Shown here: positions 1-8,821 of the stretch, piece after piece
How positions within the stretch are numbered: the first letter of the stretch is position 1
How the letters are laid out: each line of letters begins with the position of its first letter
DNA from: Undaria pinnatifida
Taxonomy: Eukaryota; Sar; Phaeophyceae; Laminariales; Alariaceae
Reading direction: 5' to 3'
Length of the DNA: 64,000 nucleotides
Assembly: GCA_012845835.1 (NCBI GenBank)
Contig: JABAKD010000025.1
Span: forward strand, 3,517,819 to 3,581,818
Notes under the pieces: model-generated
The model's input: only the letters and a program-made list of their open reading frames with translations
The model's database searches: none
What the model was told of the DNA's origin: nothing
Program-made: the position numbers and the translations under genes

Positions 1-120
1 TCGGCGGAACCGCGCGGACGCAGCGGCACGAGCCCTTTCGTGGACCAAAAACGTCGCCGAGCTCCTTGCAGGGTGGGGCAGACGAGCTGCCGCCTCAGTC
101 CACGGTGTTGCATGTATGTA

Positions 121-300
121 CAGTAGGTGGCCCTATATAGTGCGGGTATGTGTCACGAAAATTTACCCGCACTATACCGGGCACCCGCACTGTATAAAAA
201 CCGGCCACTATAGAAGGGTCTATATTGCGCCAAACGATTTCACCCGCACAATATCGGACACCCGCACTATATGACCCGCACTATATAGGGCCACCTACTG
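121..300. mobile_element. Tc1/mariner-like MITE, TA target duplication
   Basis: The 180-bp segment starts with CAGTAGGTGGCCCTATATAG and ends with its reverse complement, giving terminal inverted repeats of about 27 bp. It is flanked by TA on both sides (119-120 and 301-302). Internal copies of the motif CCCGCACTATA repeat several times. There is no coding capacity, so it would depend on a transposase elsewhere. A TA target duplication and CAGT-type termini fit the Tc1/mariner superfamily. A related element is at 43277-43476. Confidence 0.8.
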
Positions 301-302
301 TA

Positions 303-732
303 TATCGGTGTGGCGGGGTCGTAGTGTGGTAATGTGGCATGGTGGGGTGCTCACCCCACAAAACACGGCAATACGTGGTGGCGTTCGTTCAGGGGGTCGG
401 TATTGTAGGGATACTCTTGTAGTGTAGGACGGGCTCAAGATTCGGCAAAAGCAGTTGAACGCTACAAAAAGTAGACAACCCCAGTTGCGCCTTGCCTCTT
501 CAAGCCAAAAACAGGCGCGATGAAAGGCTGGCCAATGGCAGAGCTCCTGCCGTGCGATCTGTGCACGGTTTTAGAACGTACCTATACTTGGCACGACAGT
601 GACAAGGTATACCTTTTATTGGCAAAATAGCCTATTCAAAAGAACAAGCACAAAAAAACCAAAACAGCCATACTCCAAGGACCAGGGAAGCGACTGTTTT
701 AACGCTGCGAGAGTTCACGGCAAGAGTCGTAC
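303..732. other. No gene recognised
   Basis: The third exon of the minus-strand dioxygenase would be expected here or further left, but I could not identify a frame with family motifs and clear splice sites. Positions 1-120 are likewise unassigned. Nothing else was seen. Confidence 0.4.
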
Positions 733-1492
733 CTTAAAAGCAGCCTTTTCGTCCCTGGGCAACGCGAACATATCTCTCCCCTTGGAGACCAACCTATCCA
801 ACAACGCCTCCGGGATTCCGTGGTTTATCGCCTGTGTGTGGGGCGAGAGGTCAAGAAGATCGCAGATGATGGGGACATATAGACTATACAAGGCTGAAGG
901 TAGCCTGTTCGTCAGACCAGACCACCGTTGCTTCAACACCATCCTCATTGTCATCCACATCCTTGCACACCCTGTACTACTAACAGGTACCTACAGTACC
1001 ACGCGTCAGGTACTCAGCATATGATAGCGGTTCTGAGCTTCTCCACATCACAGCAGTGCCTGGCGCTTGACTGCTGCACGCACTGCTACTACTGCTGTTG
1101 GAGAAGCTGCTGGGGAATTGCAGCCATTACGAATAAATGATTGAAAAGTAAAGCAGACAGCAGTAACACGTCCATACCTGGAAGAAGCCCCACTGCTCGC
1201 AAGCCCTCGCCACAGCCGCAGCCGCCTCGTCCCAGTCCGACTTCGACCTCAAGTCTGGGCTCATCAGCGCGGATATGTCAATCACAGGTACCTCGCCTAC
1301 CGCAACATCCATAGCCGCATCTACACCTACTGCTTCCGTGTCCTCCAGGTTGATGTCACATGACCCTGTTTCTGGGCACTGCTGCTGCTGTTGCTGTGTT
1401 TGTTGTTCTGACATCGCATCATCTCCAGCGCAGCCCTCTCTACCGCAAATGAGGGCAACAAGAGCTCCCAATATCGGTGCCAACCTCTTCAT
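733..1492 (-). CDS. 2-oxoglutarate/Fe(II) dioxygenase, N-terminal exons (partial)
   Basis: There are two exons on the minus strand. Exon 1 (1492-1178, 105 codons, phase 0) ends at a GTATGG donor. Exon 2 (831-733, 33 codons, phase 0) follows a CACACACAG acceptor and ends at GTACGA. The protein opens with MKRLAPILGALVALICGREG, a likely signal peptide, then a Gln-rich low-complexity stretch. It next gives VPVIDIS...ACEQWGFFQ joined to AINHGIPEALLDRLVSKGRD, the conserved N-terminal domain (DIOX_N) of the isopenicillin-N-synthase-like dioxygenases. The joined WGFFQ-AINHGI motif is the best support for the splice. The catalytic HxD...H domain lies downstream and is not in the window or not recognised. 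The substrate cannot be told. The repeat-filled palindromic element begins about 200 bp upstream of the start codon. Confidence 0.75.
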
Positions 1493-1514
1493 CCTTCCCT
1501 GTGCTCCTGCACTG

Positions 1515-1577
1515 GTGCGGTGGTGGTGGTGGTGGTGGTGGTGGTGGTGGTGGTCTTGGTGGTGGTGGTGGCGGCGG
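1515..1577. repeat. GGT/ACC trinucleotide microsatellite
   Basis: An imperfect run of (GGT)n, interrupted by TCTT and grading into GGC, lies immediately upstream of the dioxygenase start codon, in its probable 5' leader. Confidence 0.8.
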
Positions 1578-1689
1578 TGCTGGTGCTGGAGCTGGAGCTG
1601 AAACTAGGTGTACGAAGCTCTGGCAAAAATGACTTTGCCGAGACTGTCAAATATTGAAACAACCTTAATTTTTCATGAGGATCAAACAT

Positions 1690-1824
1690 ACCTGGTATAA
1701 CAGAGCGCATGTACACTCCTTTCAAAACAATAACGATTCACATATGTCCCTTGCGTTCTCAGTGGCGGTGACATTCATTGCATGACCACATCACCTCGCC
1801 TGTTGTATTTGGCAATATGTATCT
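1690..1824. repeat. Outer left arm of the large palindromic element
   Basis: The sequence is the imperfect reverse complement of about 14212-14345 (shared words include GGTGACATT, CACATCACCTCG and CTGTTGTATTT). It stops at 1824, where the YR retroelement begins, and the arm resumes at 8588. The outer limit is approximate because similarity fades around 1690. Confidence 0.65.
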
Positions 1825-2000
1825 CTTTGTATTTTGCTTTCGAAGTTGCATCATATTATTGCGCACCCCCCCCTCGGAGCACGGGGGGGCGGAGAGAGGG
1901 ACAGGCCCCCGGGGCTGCTCCAACAGCAACCCCACGCTATCGTCCGTAACCCTGAGTCAAGTTCCATCCCAACTGGCACTGTCGAGCTTTCGACGCCAGC
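1825..2000 (-). repeat. YR retroelement repeat B2 (3' terminus)
   Basis: This is a 176-bp direct copy of 2873-3048, with one C/T difference seen near the start. It forms the 3' end of the element. It contains an inverted G/C run around CCCCCCCCTCGG...CGGGGGGG. Confidence 0.85.
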
Positions 2001-2640
2001 CAGCCTCCACTGAGAGACTCAAAATAAACATGGTACTCAGCACAAACACAAACGGGCACATGTAACGCCAATATCATATACTAAAGGAGTACCATAATAT
2101 ATAAATGACGCCCGTATACATATGTAATTCACGGCCCATGACGCACTATTACGGACAAACTCTCTCCTGCAGTTTAAGATTGCGCCAATACCGAGCTAAG
2201 TGTGGGACCAAACCACTGCGCCTGCTCATTAGCATTCGTCATCACACCACATCTGCACAGCATAGTGCAAATTCCATACGGGGAAGAATGGACGCACCTC
2301 CAGCGTGGAGACATGCGTGCATGTTCGCGAATCACGGTAGCAAACCGACATCGCACCAACGCCTGCATTGCACAATGCAGCTCCCCGAAGGAGAAAAAAA
2401 TAAAAATAGGAAGGGCGCACCTCCAGCTTGGAGACGTGCGCGCGCTACTCTGATGACACAAACAGGACTCCTGAGCACCACACGTAAATAAAAATTGAAC
2501 GCGCAATCTACGACACCCGGGCGGCTGGATACCGCCCCCTAGTTACGTGTATCTAACAGCAACGAACACTCTCCCGCGTTGCTGCGACCGTCTCAGTCCC
2601 CTTCCACTGACGCCCTCAAAAGCACGGGCGGGTGGGTGGG
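2001..2640. other. Unique 3' region of the YR retroelement
   Basis: The region lies between repeats A2 and B2 and has no convincing coding sequence. It holds two copies of a roughly 30-bp repeat (about 2289-2318 and 2413-2443, core GCGCACCTCCAGCNTGGAGA), each with a small internal inverted repeat. Probably non-coding 3' sequence of the element. Confidence 0.5.
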
Positions 2641-2876
2641 AAATCAGCCAGTCTATCACACCTTGACCTTGTCTTGCTGACGATGCTCCTCTCTTCTCTG
2701 CGTGCTTCGCTTGCTAATCAGCAACACGACAAACTGATCCAAGGTTCCCTTTGCTATACCAGGACAAGTACAAGTAACCACCCGCGTTGATCTCATTGGT
2801 CAACGTGCAGTAACCCCAAACTTCTTCCGTACATACAAAACCCTTATTTTCTCGTGCCTCGATAATAATACGCTTT
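2641..2876 (-). repeat. YR retroelement repeat A2
   Basis: The 236 bp match 8352-8587 in length and, as far as read, in every base. A2 abuts B1 with a shared CTTT, reproducing the end-to-end junction of a circular form. Confidence 0.87.
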
Positions 2877-3048
2877 GTATTTTGCTTTCGAAGTTGTATC
2901 ATATTATTGCGCACCCCCCCCTCGGAGCACGGGGGGGCGGAGAGAGGGACAGGCCCCCGGGGCTGCTCCAACAGCAACCCCACGCTATCGTCCGTAACCC
3001 TGAGTCAAGTTCCATCCCAACTGGCACTGTCGAGCTTTCGACGCCAGC
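2873..3048 (-). repeat. YR retroelement repeat B1
   Basis: The 176 bp match 1825-2000. In the element's own orientation it lies downstream of the YR gene, next to A2. Confidence 0.86.
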
Positions 3049-3207
3049 CTCCAATAATGGTATTTGGCTCAGCTTACGGACGCATTGCGTCCCTTCCCTA
3101 CCCCCTTTGCTGTACCCCTCGGGTGCGCACGTCAAGATCCAACTTCTTTCTATCCGCTTGGCACAAATGATGAGGCTGCGTACCAGCTGAAATAGTTACG
3201 TCGACTT

Positions 3208-4364
3208 CTATCCCTCCAGCTTTGGAATGGGGTTAACTTGCCCCCAATCCGTACCCTGCCCCGGCTGGATCCCGTTACCCATCCCCTCCTGGGCCATTAA
3301 ATTTGCTACCCGGCTGGCATCCTTCCCGTGGCTACGAACGTACGCCTTATAAGCATCAGACGCCCACCGACCCTCCCGTTGCAACGTCTCTGGGGAGGCA
3401 CCCCTGCCGATAAGTGCGTTGCGCCCCCAATCCTAAGGGAGTGCAAGGCGTACTCATCCGCCCGCACGCCCGCCAACGCAACCACTTCTCGCAGGGCTAC
3501 CGTCGCTTGTTGTTTCGTCCACATAGACCATCTACCACCACCACTGCCGTACGCTACGAGGGGCGCCGACGAGGGCAAAAACAAATAACAAGACATCAAC
3601 TCGAGCATAAGATCGACAGCACCGCCACCAGCCCCTACGGGCCTTGGTGAACCAACCCGAACGCGCGAAATAACCGCCCCTTTTCGCAACTGGTCGCCCT
3701 TAGACCCACGGAATCGAACCTCGACGCGGTCGGCTGTTGACCATTGCGCCACCCCCAACTGTACCCGACCGCGAAAGAAAGCCACGTCTGCCCGCCGTAA
3801 ACAATACGTTTCGTGGATGCGCGACCGGGTTTCCGCGAACATTTCGGACGCGCGGGTCAAAAAACAAAACGACGCACACAACGCAAGCCACAACACGCGT
3901 CCCCCGTTACGCCAGGCAGGGATTAAAGTTTCGCCAGCAAGCAACATAGCCCATGACACTGGCCGACGCACGGTCGCCTGATTACCCACTTCGGCATGCG
4001 AGCGCGCCGCACCTTTGAGGGCGCTCGCGATGACGGGGTGAGTAGTGTCGAGCTCGAAACCGCGCGAAATGCGATGAAAAAACTTGATGGCCGACAAATG
4101 GCTGTCGATAGTCGCCGAGCGCAATTTCTTCGTAGCGAACGCGTATGCTACGTATTCGAACAAATGCCACACGTTAGTCATATCGTCAATGCCGCGATCA
4201 AGAAATACGGGAACACCAGAACGTACCCGAAAGTCTACCCATGCTCCAAAATGCCCCAAATAAGCTCGTTCAGTCGAGGCCGCAACGGCGTGCCGCACGA
4301 GTCCGAGGCCAACACCGAAGTACATAGAGAAATGCCGATGGTCCCCAGTTCCCGAACCTGCCAC
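3208..4364 (-). pseudogene. Tyrosine recombinase of the YR retroelement, frameshifted
   Basis: The frame from 4364 carries an N-terminal core-binding-like part (STERAYLGHFGAWVDF). It then has an Arg in a LTRASEMF context and HSLRIGGATHL, the HxxR box of tyrosine recombinases. Around 3396-3405 the reading frame slips. The GRW box and the catalytic Tyr (in DAYKAYV) lie in another frame, which runs on to a stop at 3208-3210, whereas the original frame stops at 3306. A single-base indel at a G/C run would explain this. An intact enzyme would join the ends of the cDNA circle to the target by crossover. As written, the copy lacks its nucleophile. The start overlaps the end of the RNase H frame. Confidence 0.82.
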
Positions 4365-4690
4365 GGGATGTTGGGACGAACGGCGCGCAAATTATCAAGA
4401 ACGGAGCCGCGATCCCAGCGAGAGATACCATCGGCGGCCTCGTTGTGGACACCACGCACATGCGTGGCCTCGAAATGCCATCCGGATGACACTTCGAGAA
4501 CGCCGAGAAGACGCATGAGGGCACCGGAACGCGGTTCCAGCCCCCCCCGACACCGCCGCACCCAATGCACGGCGGCCTCGTTGTCTCCCCGCAGCAAAAC
4601 ACAATCTCCCGTCGCTGACGGTCGATCGGCACACGAAGACACTAGTACAAAGGCCGACACAACCATGCCCAAGCACGTTGATCGATAAGT
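4235..4690 (-). pseudogene. Distal RNase H part, out of frame with RT
   Basis: Around 4670-4676 homology leaves the RT frame (…DDLSINVLG) and continues in a second frame with GMVVSAFVL, DNEAAVHWV and HNEAADGISRW, as expected for the second half of a DIRS-type RNase H. An indel that is not a multiple of three separates the two halves. The frame ends at 4235, overlapping the YR start at 4364, so RNase H and YR overlap by about 130 nt. Confidence 0.75.
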
Positions 4691-6863
4691 CGTCCACCCC
4701 GCGGACGAACTTACTCGAGCCGCAAAACCGCGACTGTTCCAGGGCTGTGAGATCATAGCGCCAGTAAACACCGGTTTCGAGACAATATCCCCCGACGGCG
4801 GTTTTGGACGCGTCCGAGAACAACGTACGTTGTGCCGGGCGCTCCAACAAATTATACATCGGCGCCGACAGCACCCCGCCGCGCGCGTCAAGACCTTTGT
4901 CCACAAACCACCGCCAGAACTCGAGATCCGCATGGAACTCGGGCCCAAGGGCCACACGCCGCCCCGGATTGGCCATTCGGCCAGCGAATTGATCACCGGC
5001 AGCGATGCGCGGCATCCCAACCGAAGCCAACAAACGATGCACGAAGAAAGAACCGGGACGAACTGCAAACGAGATGTGCATGAGGAAGCCCGCCAACTGC
5101 GACACCTGCTTCGCTGAAGCATGGTTGCGAGTCGAGGGCCACTCCGCTAAAAGCACGCGCAACTTGAGGCGCTTATGTGGCGGTGCCGTCACCGTAAGCG
5201 CCTCTGTATCCACCAACCAGCCCAACACCTCGAGACGCGTGTCCCAGTTAGTGATTTTGCTGGCGAACAACAGCGGAGGGTCGGACGCGCCACGTACGCC
5301 CAACAAGCGAAAATGGTCCGACGCCAATGACTGCACAGCCCGCATACAGCGACGACCGTCCGGCCACCACTGAACCTCGACAAGAATGCCATCGTCTACG
5401 TAGTACCGCACGAAAAAACGACTCCCGGCGTAGCCGCCGCTACCGGATACGGTTCGACAATCGCGAGGGAGGGACGTCACTGAACCCCCCCGCGGCGGGG
5501 CAAGACGCACGTGTTCGACGGCATCCGCCCCGTGTGGGGAAACAGCCGCATTTTGAAACGTAGAGTGGGTGTGGGAATGTTCCAGCGCAGACGCCATTAG
5601 CCCCCAGAACCCGGGACTATTACGCCACCCGAATTGCAAGCGAAGATCCACAACTACGTATTCGCCCATCGCGTACCCAAACACCGGCGCCCCTACCGGG
5701 TCAACTAAAACTTGACGATAGGCGTCTTTCACGTCAACGCGGCAGAGGACGATTCGAGCTGTGGGACCGTGCAACTGCCGCAAAAACAACACCCTTAACA
5801 ACACATCCCGAAGTACATGACCGAGCTCGCAGGAGGGGGCGGAGGAAAAATCGGTATCGTCGTTAACGCTGGAGTGGCCGCCCGCGCGCGCAAATGTGAG
5901 ATCGTGGATGATGCGAAACTTAGGCTTAAGCACGACGGCCAATGGCGAAACACGTAAACCCGGAATATCGGCGGCGGAACTTAACTTGAACACCAAAGCC
6001 CGACCGTGCCCAACGTCAGAACATATCTTTTGGTGAACAGCAACGGCATGGGGGGCGACGCTCGGGTGGTTACCGTATGCAAGCTCCGCAGCCAGATTAC
6101 CCCCCCGCGCAACACACACCGGGGAACCCGGTGCCAAGACGCGGAGCAGCTGGTCAACACGAGGGAAGTTCTTGACGGTACCAAACCAATGACGAACGAT
6201 GTGAGGATGAATATGGGGGGCAATGCGATCGGATCCGACAGCGGACGTAAACAATTTAACACTGCCGGCACAAGCATGCAAAAGAGACGACCCCGCACTG
6301 GCAACCACATCGAGATTCGCGGAACCTGTTGACGATACCGACCGCAATACGATATCCTGCGCGACGCGCCACGCCTCAACCGCCGAATCCAACTGCGCGT
6401 GCGCGCGCTCGCCGTCGGTCGAGCCGTGCCCGCACCCCCATCCACAACCCGAAAGTCGCATACGTTCGCTATGATTAACTGTGTCTCCGCGCGCGCCCGA
6501 AACACCTGTTCCTACAATGCGCGCCGAAACTACCGTACACGCCCGCGCGCGCTCCCCGTGGTCACCTCTATTTCCGAATATGACGGATCCCGGAGCAACA
6601 GGTACACGCTCTCGCCCAACGCCGCCTTCGCTCGCCAGCGCCTCCAACGCCCGCCCCCGCAACCCGCCCGGGACTCCACGGGCTGCGGGTACGGTCGGCG
6701 CTCCGTCAACGCCGACCGTTGACGCAACCCCCCCATCAACCGCCAACGTCGCCGCCGCGCCCCCCGAGGCTGGACCCAAAACGCGGCCGCCACTCTCCAT
6801 TGTTGACGCAGCCGCTACCTCCACCGCCGGCGCAGCAGATGTGCCCGCAAAGGTTGGCCCCAC
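4395..6863 (-). CDS. Reverse transcriptase-RNase H of the YR retroelement
   Basis: The reading frame has 822 codons and starts 22 nt after the gag stop. After a low-complexity Ala/Gly-rich N-terminus it shows FRIIHDLTF, then VDVKDAYRQV (first catalytic Asp), LQFGWRNSPG, and RYYVDDGI (the YVDD active site). A LGWLVDTEALTVTAPPHKR segment like the thumb of DIRS/Ngaro enzymes follows. RNase H begins with TLFSDAS. The last part of the frame is not RNase H-like because of the frameshift near 4673. No methyltransferase domain was seen. It would make cDNA of the element. Confidence 0.85.
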   Translation of the reverse strand: MGPTFAGTSAAPAVEVAAASTMESGGRVLGPASGGAAATLAVDGGVASTVGVDGAPTVPAARGVPGGLRGRALEALASEGGVGRERVPVAPGSVIFGNRGDHGERARACTVVSARIVGTGVSGARGDTVNHSERMRLSGCGWGCGHGSTDGERAHAQLDSAVEAWRVAQDIVLRSVSSTGSANLDVVASAGSSLLHACAGSVKLFTSAVGSDRIAPHIHPHIVRHWFGTVKNFPRVDQLLRVLAPGSPVCVARGGNLAAELAYGNHPSVAPHAVAVHQKICSDVGHGRALVFKLSSAADIPGLRVSPLAVVLKPKFRIIHDLTFARAGGHSSVNDDTDFSSAPSCELGHVLRDVLLRVLFLRQLHGPTARIVLCRVDVKDAYRQVLVDPVGAPVFGYAMGEYVVVDLRLQFGWRNSPGFWGLMASALEHSHTHSTFQNAAVSPHGADAVEHVRLAPPRGGSVTSLPRDCRTVSGSGGYAGSRFFVRYYVDDGILVEVQWWPDGRRCMRAVQSLASDHFRLLGVRGASDPPLLFASKITNWDTRLEVLGWLVDTEALTVTAPPHKRLKLRVLLAEWPSTRNHASAKQVSQLAGFLMHISFAVRPGSFFVHRLLASVGMPRIAAGDQFAGRMANPGRRVALGPEFHADLEFWRWFVDKGLDARGGVLSAPMYNLLERPAQRTLFSDASKTAVGGYCLETGVYWRYDLTALEQSRFCGSSKFVRGVDDLSINVLGHGCVGLCTSVFVCRSTVSDGRLCFAAGRQRGRRALGAAVSGGAGTAFRCPHASSRRSRSVIRMAFRGHACAWCPQRGRRWYLSLGSRLRS

Positions 6864-6884
6864 CAGGCGGCAGGGCCCGTGTCT

Positions 6885-8249
6885 TCATACCGAACCAGAA
6901 CCAGCGCCTCTGCCCCCCTCGCCCCCCCTGCTGCCCCCCGCGGGGAGGACCGGCCGCAACGACAACGCCCGCGACCCTCCGCCCGCCGCTACGCTTCCAC
7001 CGCCTTCCTCTCTGCGAGCGGGTGGAGATGGCGAGGACGCCGAGGCCGCGGGGGCCTCGTGCAGAAACTTACACGGAGACCAATTGCATTTACCGGTGCG
7101 CGCATACATTCGGCACACCTGGGGGAGACTTGAGCTGGCCTTTCCCTTAGACCCGGGCGACCCAGCGGGGGGAGCGGTTGCCTTCCGCTTGGTGGGCCTG
7201 TCTGCGCCGGAACCGATGCTACTGAGTACGAGCCGGAGAACCTCCCCCCCGCCGCGGCAAAATTCGAGAGTGCGCACGAAGGCGGGCACGGGTGGGGGGT
7301 CGAACGCCGTGCCAGCTGGGGGAGGGACAATAGCAGGGGAAGACCGCTGCGCAGCACGCATGAGCTCACTCACCCACAAAGCGATGTCGCGATTAACCAT
7401 GTCACATAGCACCGCATGCGCTTCTGGGACGGACAGCATGCTATAGTTGCTGAAGGTGTGCGCGCGCAAGCCCATGACCGCCACCGTAAACGCGTCTCCG
7501 AGGGCGTTGACCCGCGCCAGACAGGGGAGATCGTCGGCGACCCCAGGCGAAAGACCCACAGAAAGGATCGCAACGACAGCCAATCTCAGGAGGTCGAGAC
7601 GGTCGGCGACCATTAGGGAGTGCCCGATGGGCCCGTCCACACGGGGCCCGTAAGCCCCGACGTCGAAGGAACTGAACGACCGAAGCTGGGACGCTACGCT
7701 GGCGGTCACGTGGATGGCCTCCCCCACAAAAGACTGCAGGTCAGCGGGAGAGTCCCCGAGGTTCGGGGGGATACGCCCTCGAATGATCCACAGCTTCCTG
7801 GCTGTGTTCACTTTATTCCACGTTGTTAGTTCGGTGGCAAGCTGGGCTTTTTGACGCTGCCGCTCCTGAGCGTCGCCGTCGTCTCGGGAGGCTACCCGAC
7901 CGGAGTTGTTTTCCATGAACTGCCTGACCATGATGTCGAGATTAGCAACCTGATCAGTACATGTATCCGCTGCTTCGCGGGTGGAAGAGGCGAGTGCCGA
8001 TAACTCGGCATAATTGTCGTCGAGGCGCTTATGGACCCGCGCGAATTCGGCTTCGACCTGTCGGGCCCAAGTGGCCCAGTCACCCGAAGGCGAGGCCGCA
8101 CCGGCCGGTTGCGCCCCAGAGGAAGCCCCCGAGCTCGCGAGAGCTGCGGCGGCCCGGGCACCCAAAGTATCCTCCACCTTAGCGCTGGCGGCAGCAGGGG
8201 CCACAGCATCCGGCGAATCCCCCATCGTCACAGAGACCGCCCGCAGCAC
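6885..8249 (-). CDS. Gag-like protein with CCCH zinc finger
   Basis: The reading frame has 454 codons, first in the element. The N-terminus is Ala-rich, with a helical stretch (ARQVEAEFARVHKRLDDN). Near residues 378-397 there is CRMYARTGKC-NWSPCKFLH, a Cx8Cx4Cx3H zinc finger likely to bind RNA. The C-terminus is Gly/Arg-rich. The first Met is at 8249; a second in-frame Met (MGDSPDAV) a few codons later could be the true start. The likely role is packaging of element RNA. Confidence 0.72.
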   Translation of the reverse strand: MLRAVSVTMGDSPDAVAPAAASAKVEDTLGARAAAALASSGASSGAQPAGAASPSGDWATWARQVEAEFARVHKRLDDNYAELSALASSTREAADTCTDQVANLDIMVRQFMENNSGRVASRDDGDAQERQRQKAQLATELTTWNKVNTARKLWIIRGRIPPNLGDSPADLQSFVGEAIHVTASVASQLRSFSSFDVGAYGPRVDGPIGHSLMVADRLDLLRLAVVAILSVGLSPGVADDLPCLARVNALGDAFTVAVMGLRAHTFSNYSMLSVPEAHAVLCDMVNRDIALWVSELMRAAQRSSPAIVPPPAGTAFDPPPVPAFVRTLEFCRGGGEVLRLVLSSIGSGADRPTKRKATAPPAGSPGSKGKASSSLPQVCRMYARTGKCNWSPCKFLHEAPAASASSPSPPARREEGGGSVAAGGGSRALSLRPVLPAGGSRGGEGGRGAGSGSV

Positions 8250-8351
8250 TCGCCACAGCAGTAGTCACAACGAATTATTGCCACGGCAGTCACCACGGCA
8301 GTACCAGCGAAGTCTCACCGCAGCAGCAGTCGCAGCAAGCAATCAGCCAGA

Positions 8352-8587
8352 AAATCAGCCAGTCTATCACACCTTGACCTTGTCTTGCTGACGATGCTCC
8401 TCTCTTCTCTGCGTGCTTCGCTTGCTAATCAGCAACACGACAAACTGATCCAAGGTTCCCTTTGCTATACCAGGACAAGTACAAGTAACCACCCGCGTTG
8501 ATCTCATTGGTCAACGTGCAGTAACCCCAAACTTCTTCCGTACATACAAAACCCTTATTTTCTCGTGCCTCGATAATAATACGCTTT
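8352..8587 (-). repeat. YR retroelement repeat A1 (5' terminus)
   Basis: This is a 236-bp copy of A2. It ends in CGCTTT next to flanking CTTATAAATAGCG, which continues the left palindrome arm. It probably holds the promoter, since gag starts 103 bp downstream. Confidence 0.87.
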
Positions 8588-8812
8588 CTTATAAATAGCG
8601 ATGTCAAAAAATCTTCGATCTCACAGCTAGCTGGAGTGTATTTTCATTCTTTATAAAGTAATGGTATCTACCTGGTGCATGATTGTACCTATCGATTGAA
8701 ATATTATTCCGATCCATGTACGAGTACAATAACAAATTATAAAGCTTCTAACACGTTGTTTACTACACCTAAGAACTTGGTTGCATACAACATGTAACAT
8801 CAAACCTTCTAG
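8588..8812. repeat. Left palindrome arm, middle segment
   Basis: The sequence is the reverse complement of about 14033-14207 (shared words TTGTACCTAT, CATGTAC, AACACGTTGTTTAC). It carries about 46 bp absent from the right arm (about 8611-8656), which matches the dispersed CTCACAGCTGGAGTGTATTTTC repeat. It is followed by the MULE target sequence at 8813. Confidence 0.7.
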
Positions 8813-8821
8813 AAAAATAAA

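Larger units (their letters stand above)
1825..8587 (-). mobile_element. Ngaro/PAT-type tyrosine-recombinase retroelement
   Basis: This 6763-bp element has genes in the order gag, RT-RNase H, YR on the minus strand. It is bounded by split direct repeats. Read on the minus strand the order is A1 (8587-8352), genes, B1 (3048-2873), A2 (2876-2641), a unique stretch, then B2 (2000-1825). B1 and A2 abut and share the tetranucleotide CTTT (2873-2876), which also forms the two element ends (1825-1828 and 8584-8587). This is the arrangement expected when a circular intermediate integrates by YR-mediated crossover, without target-site duplication. A matching empty site with a CTTT core is seen at 14208-14211 in the other palindrome arm. 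A1 and A2 look identical over 236 bp, and B1 and B2 differ at one visible position over 176 bp, so the insertion is young. The RNase H and YR frames are nevertheless broken. Confidence 0.88.

Noticed and set aside
6481-7446. Long plus-strand reading frame of 321 codons
   Set aside because: It lies antisense to the RT and gag genes, is made of Pro/Ala/Arg-rich GC-driven sequence, and shows no domain; the minus-strand frames carry the motifs.
1825-8587. Classical LTR retrotransposon
   Set aside because: No integrase or protease; a tyrosine recombinase and split A/B repeats are present instead, with no target-site duplication.
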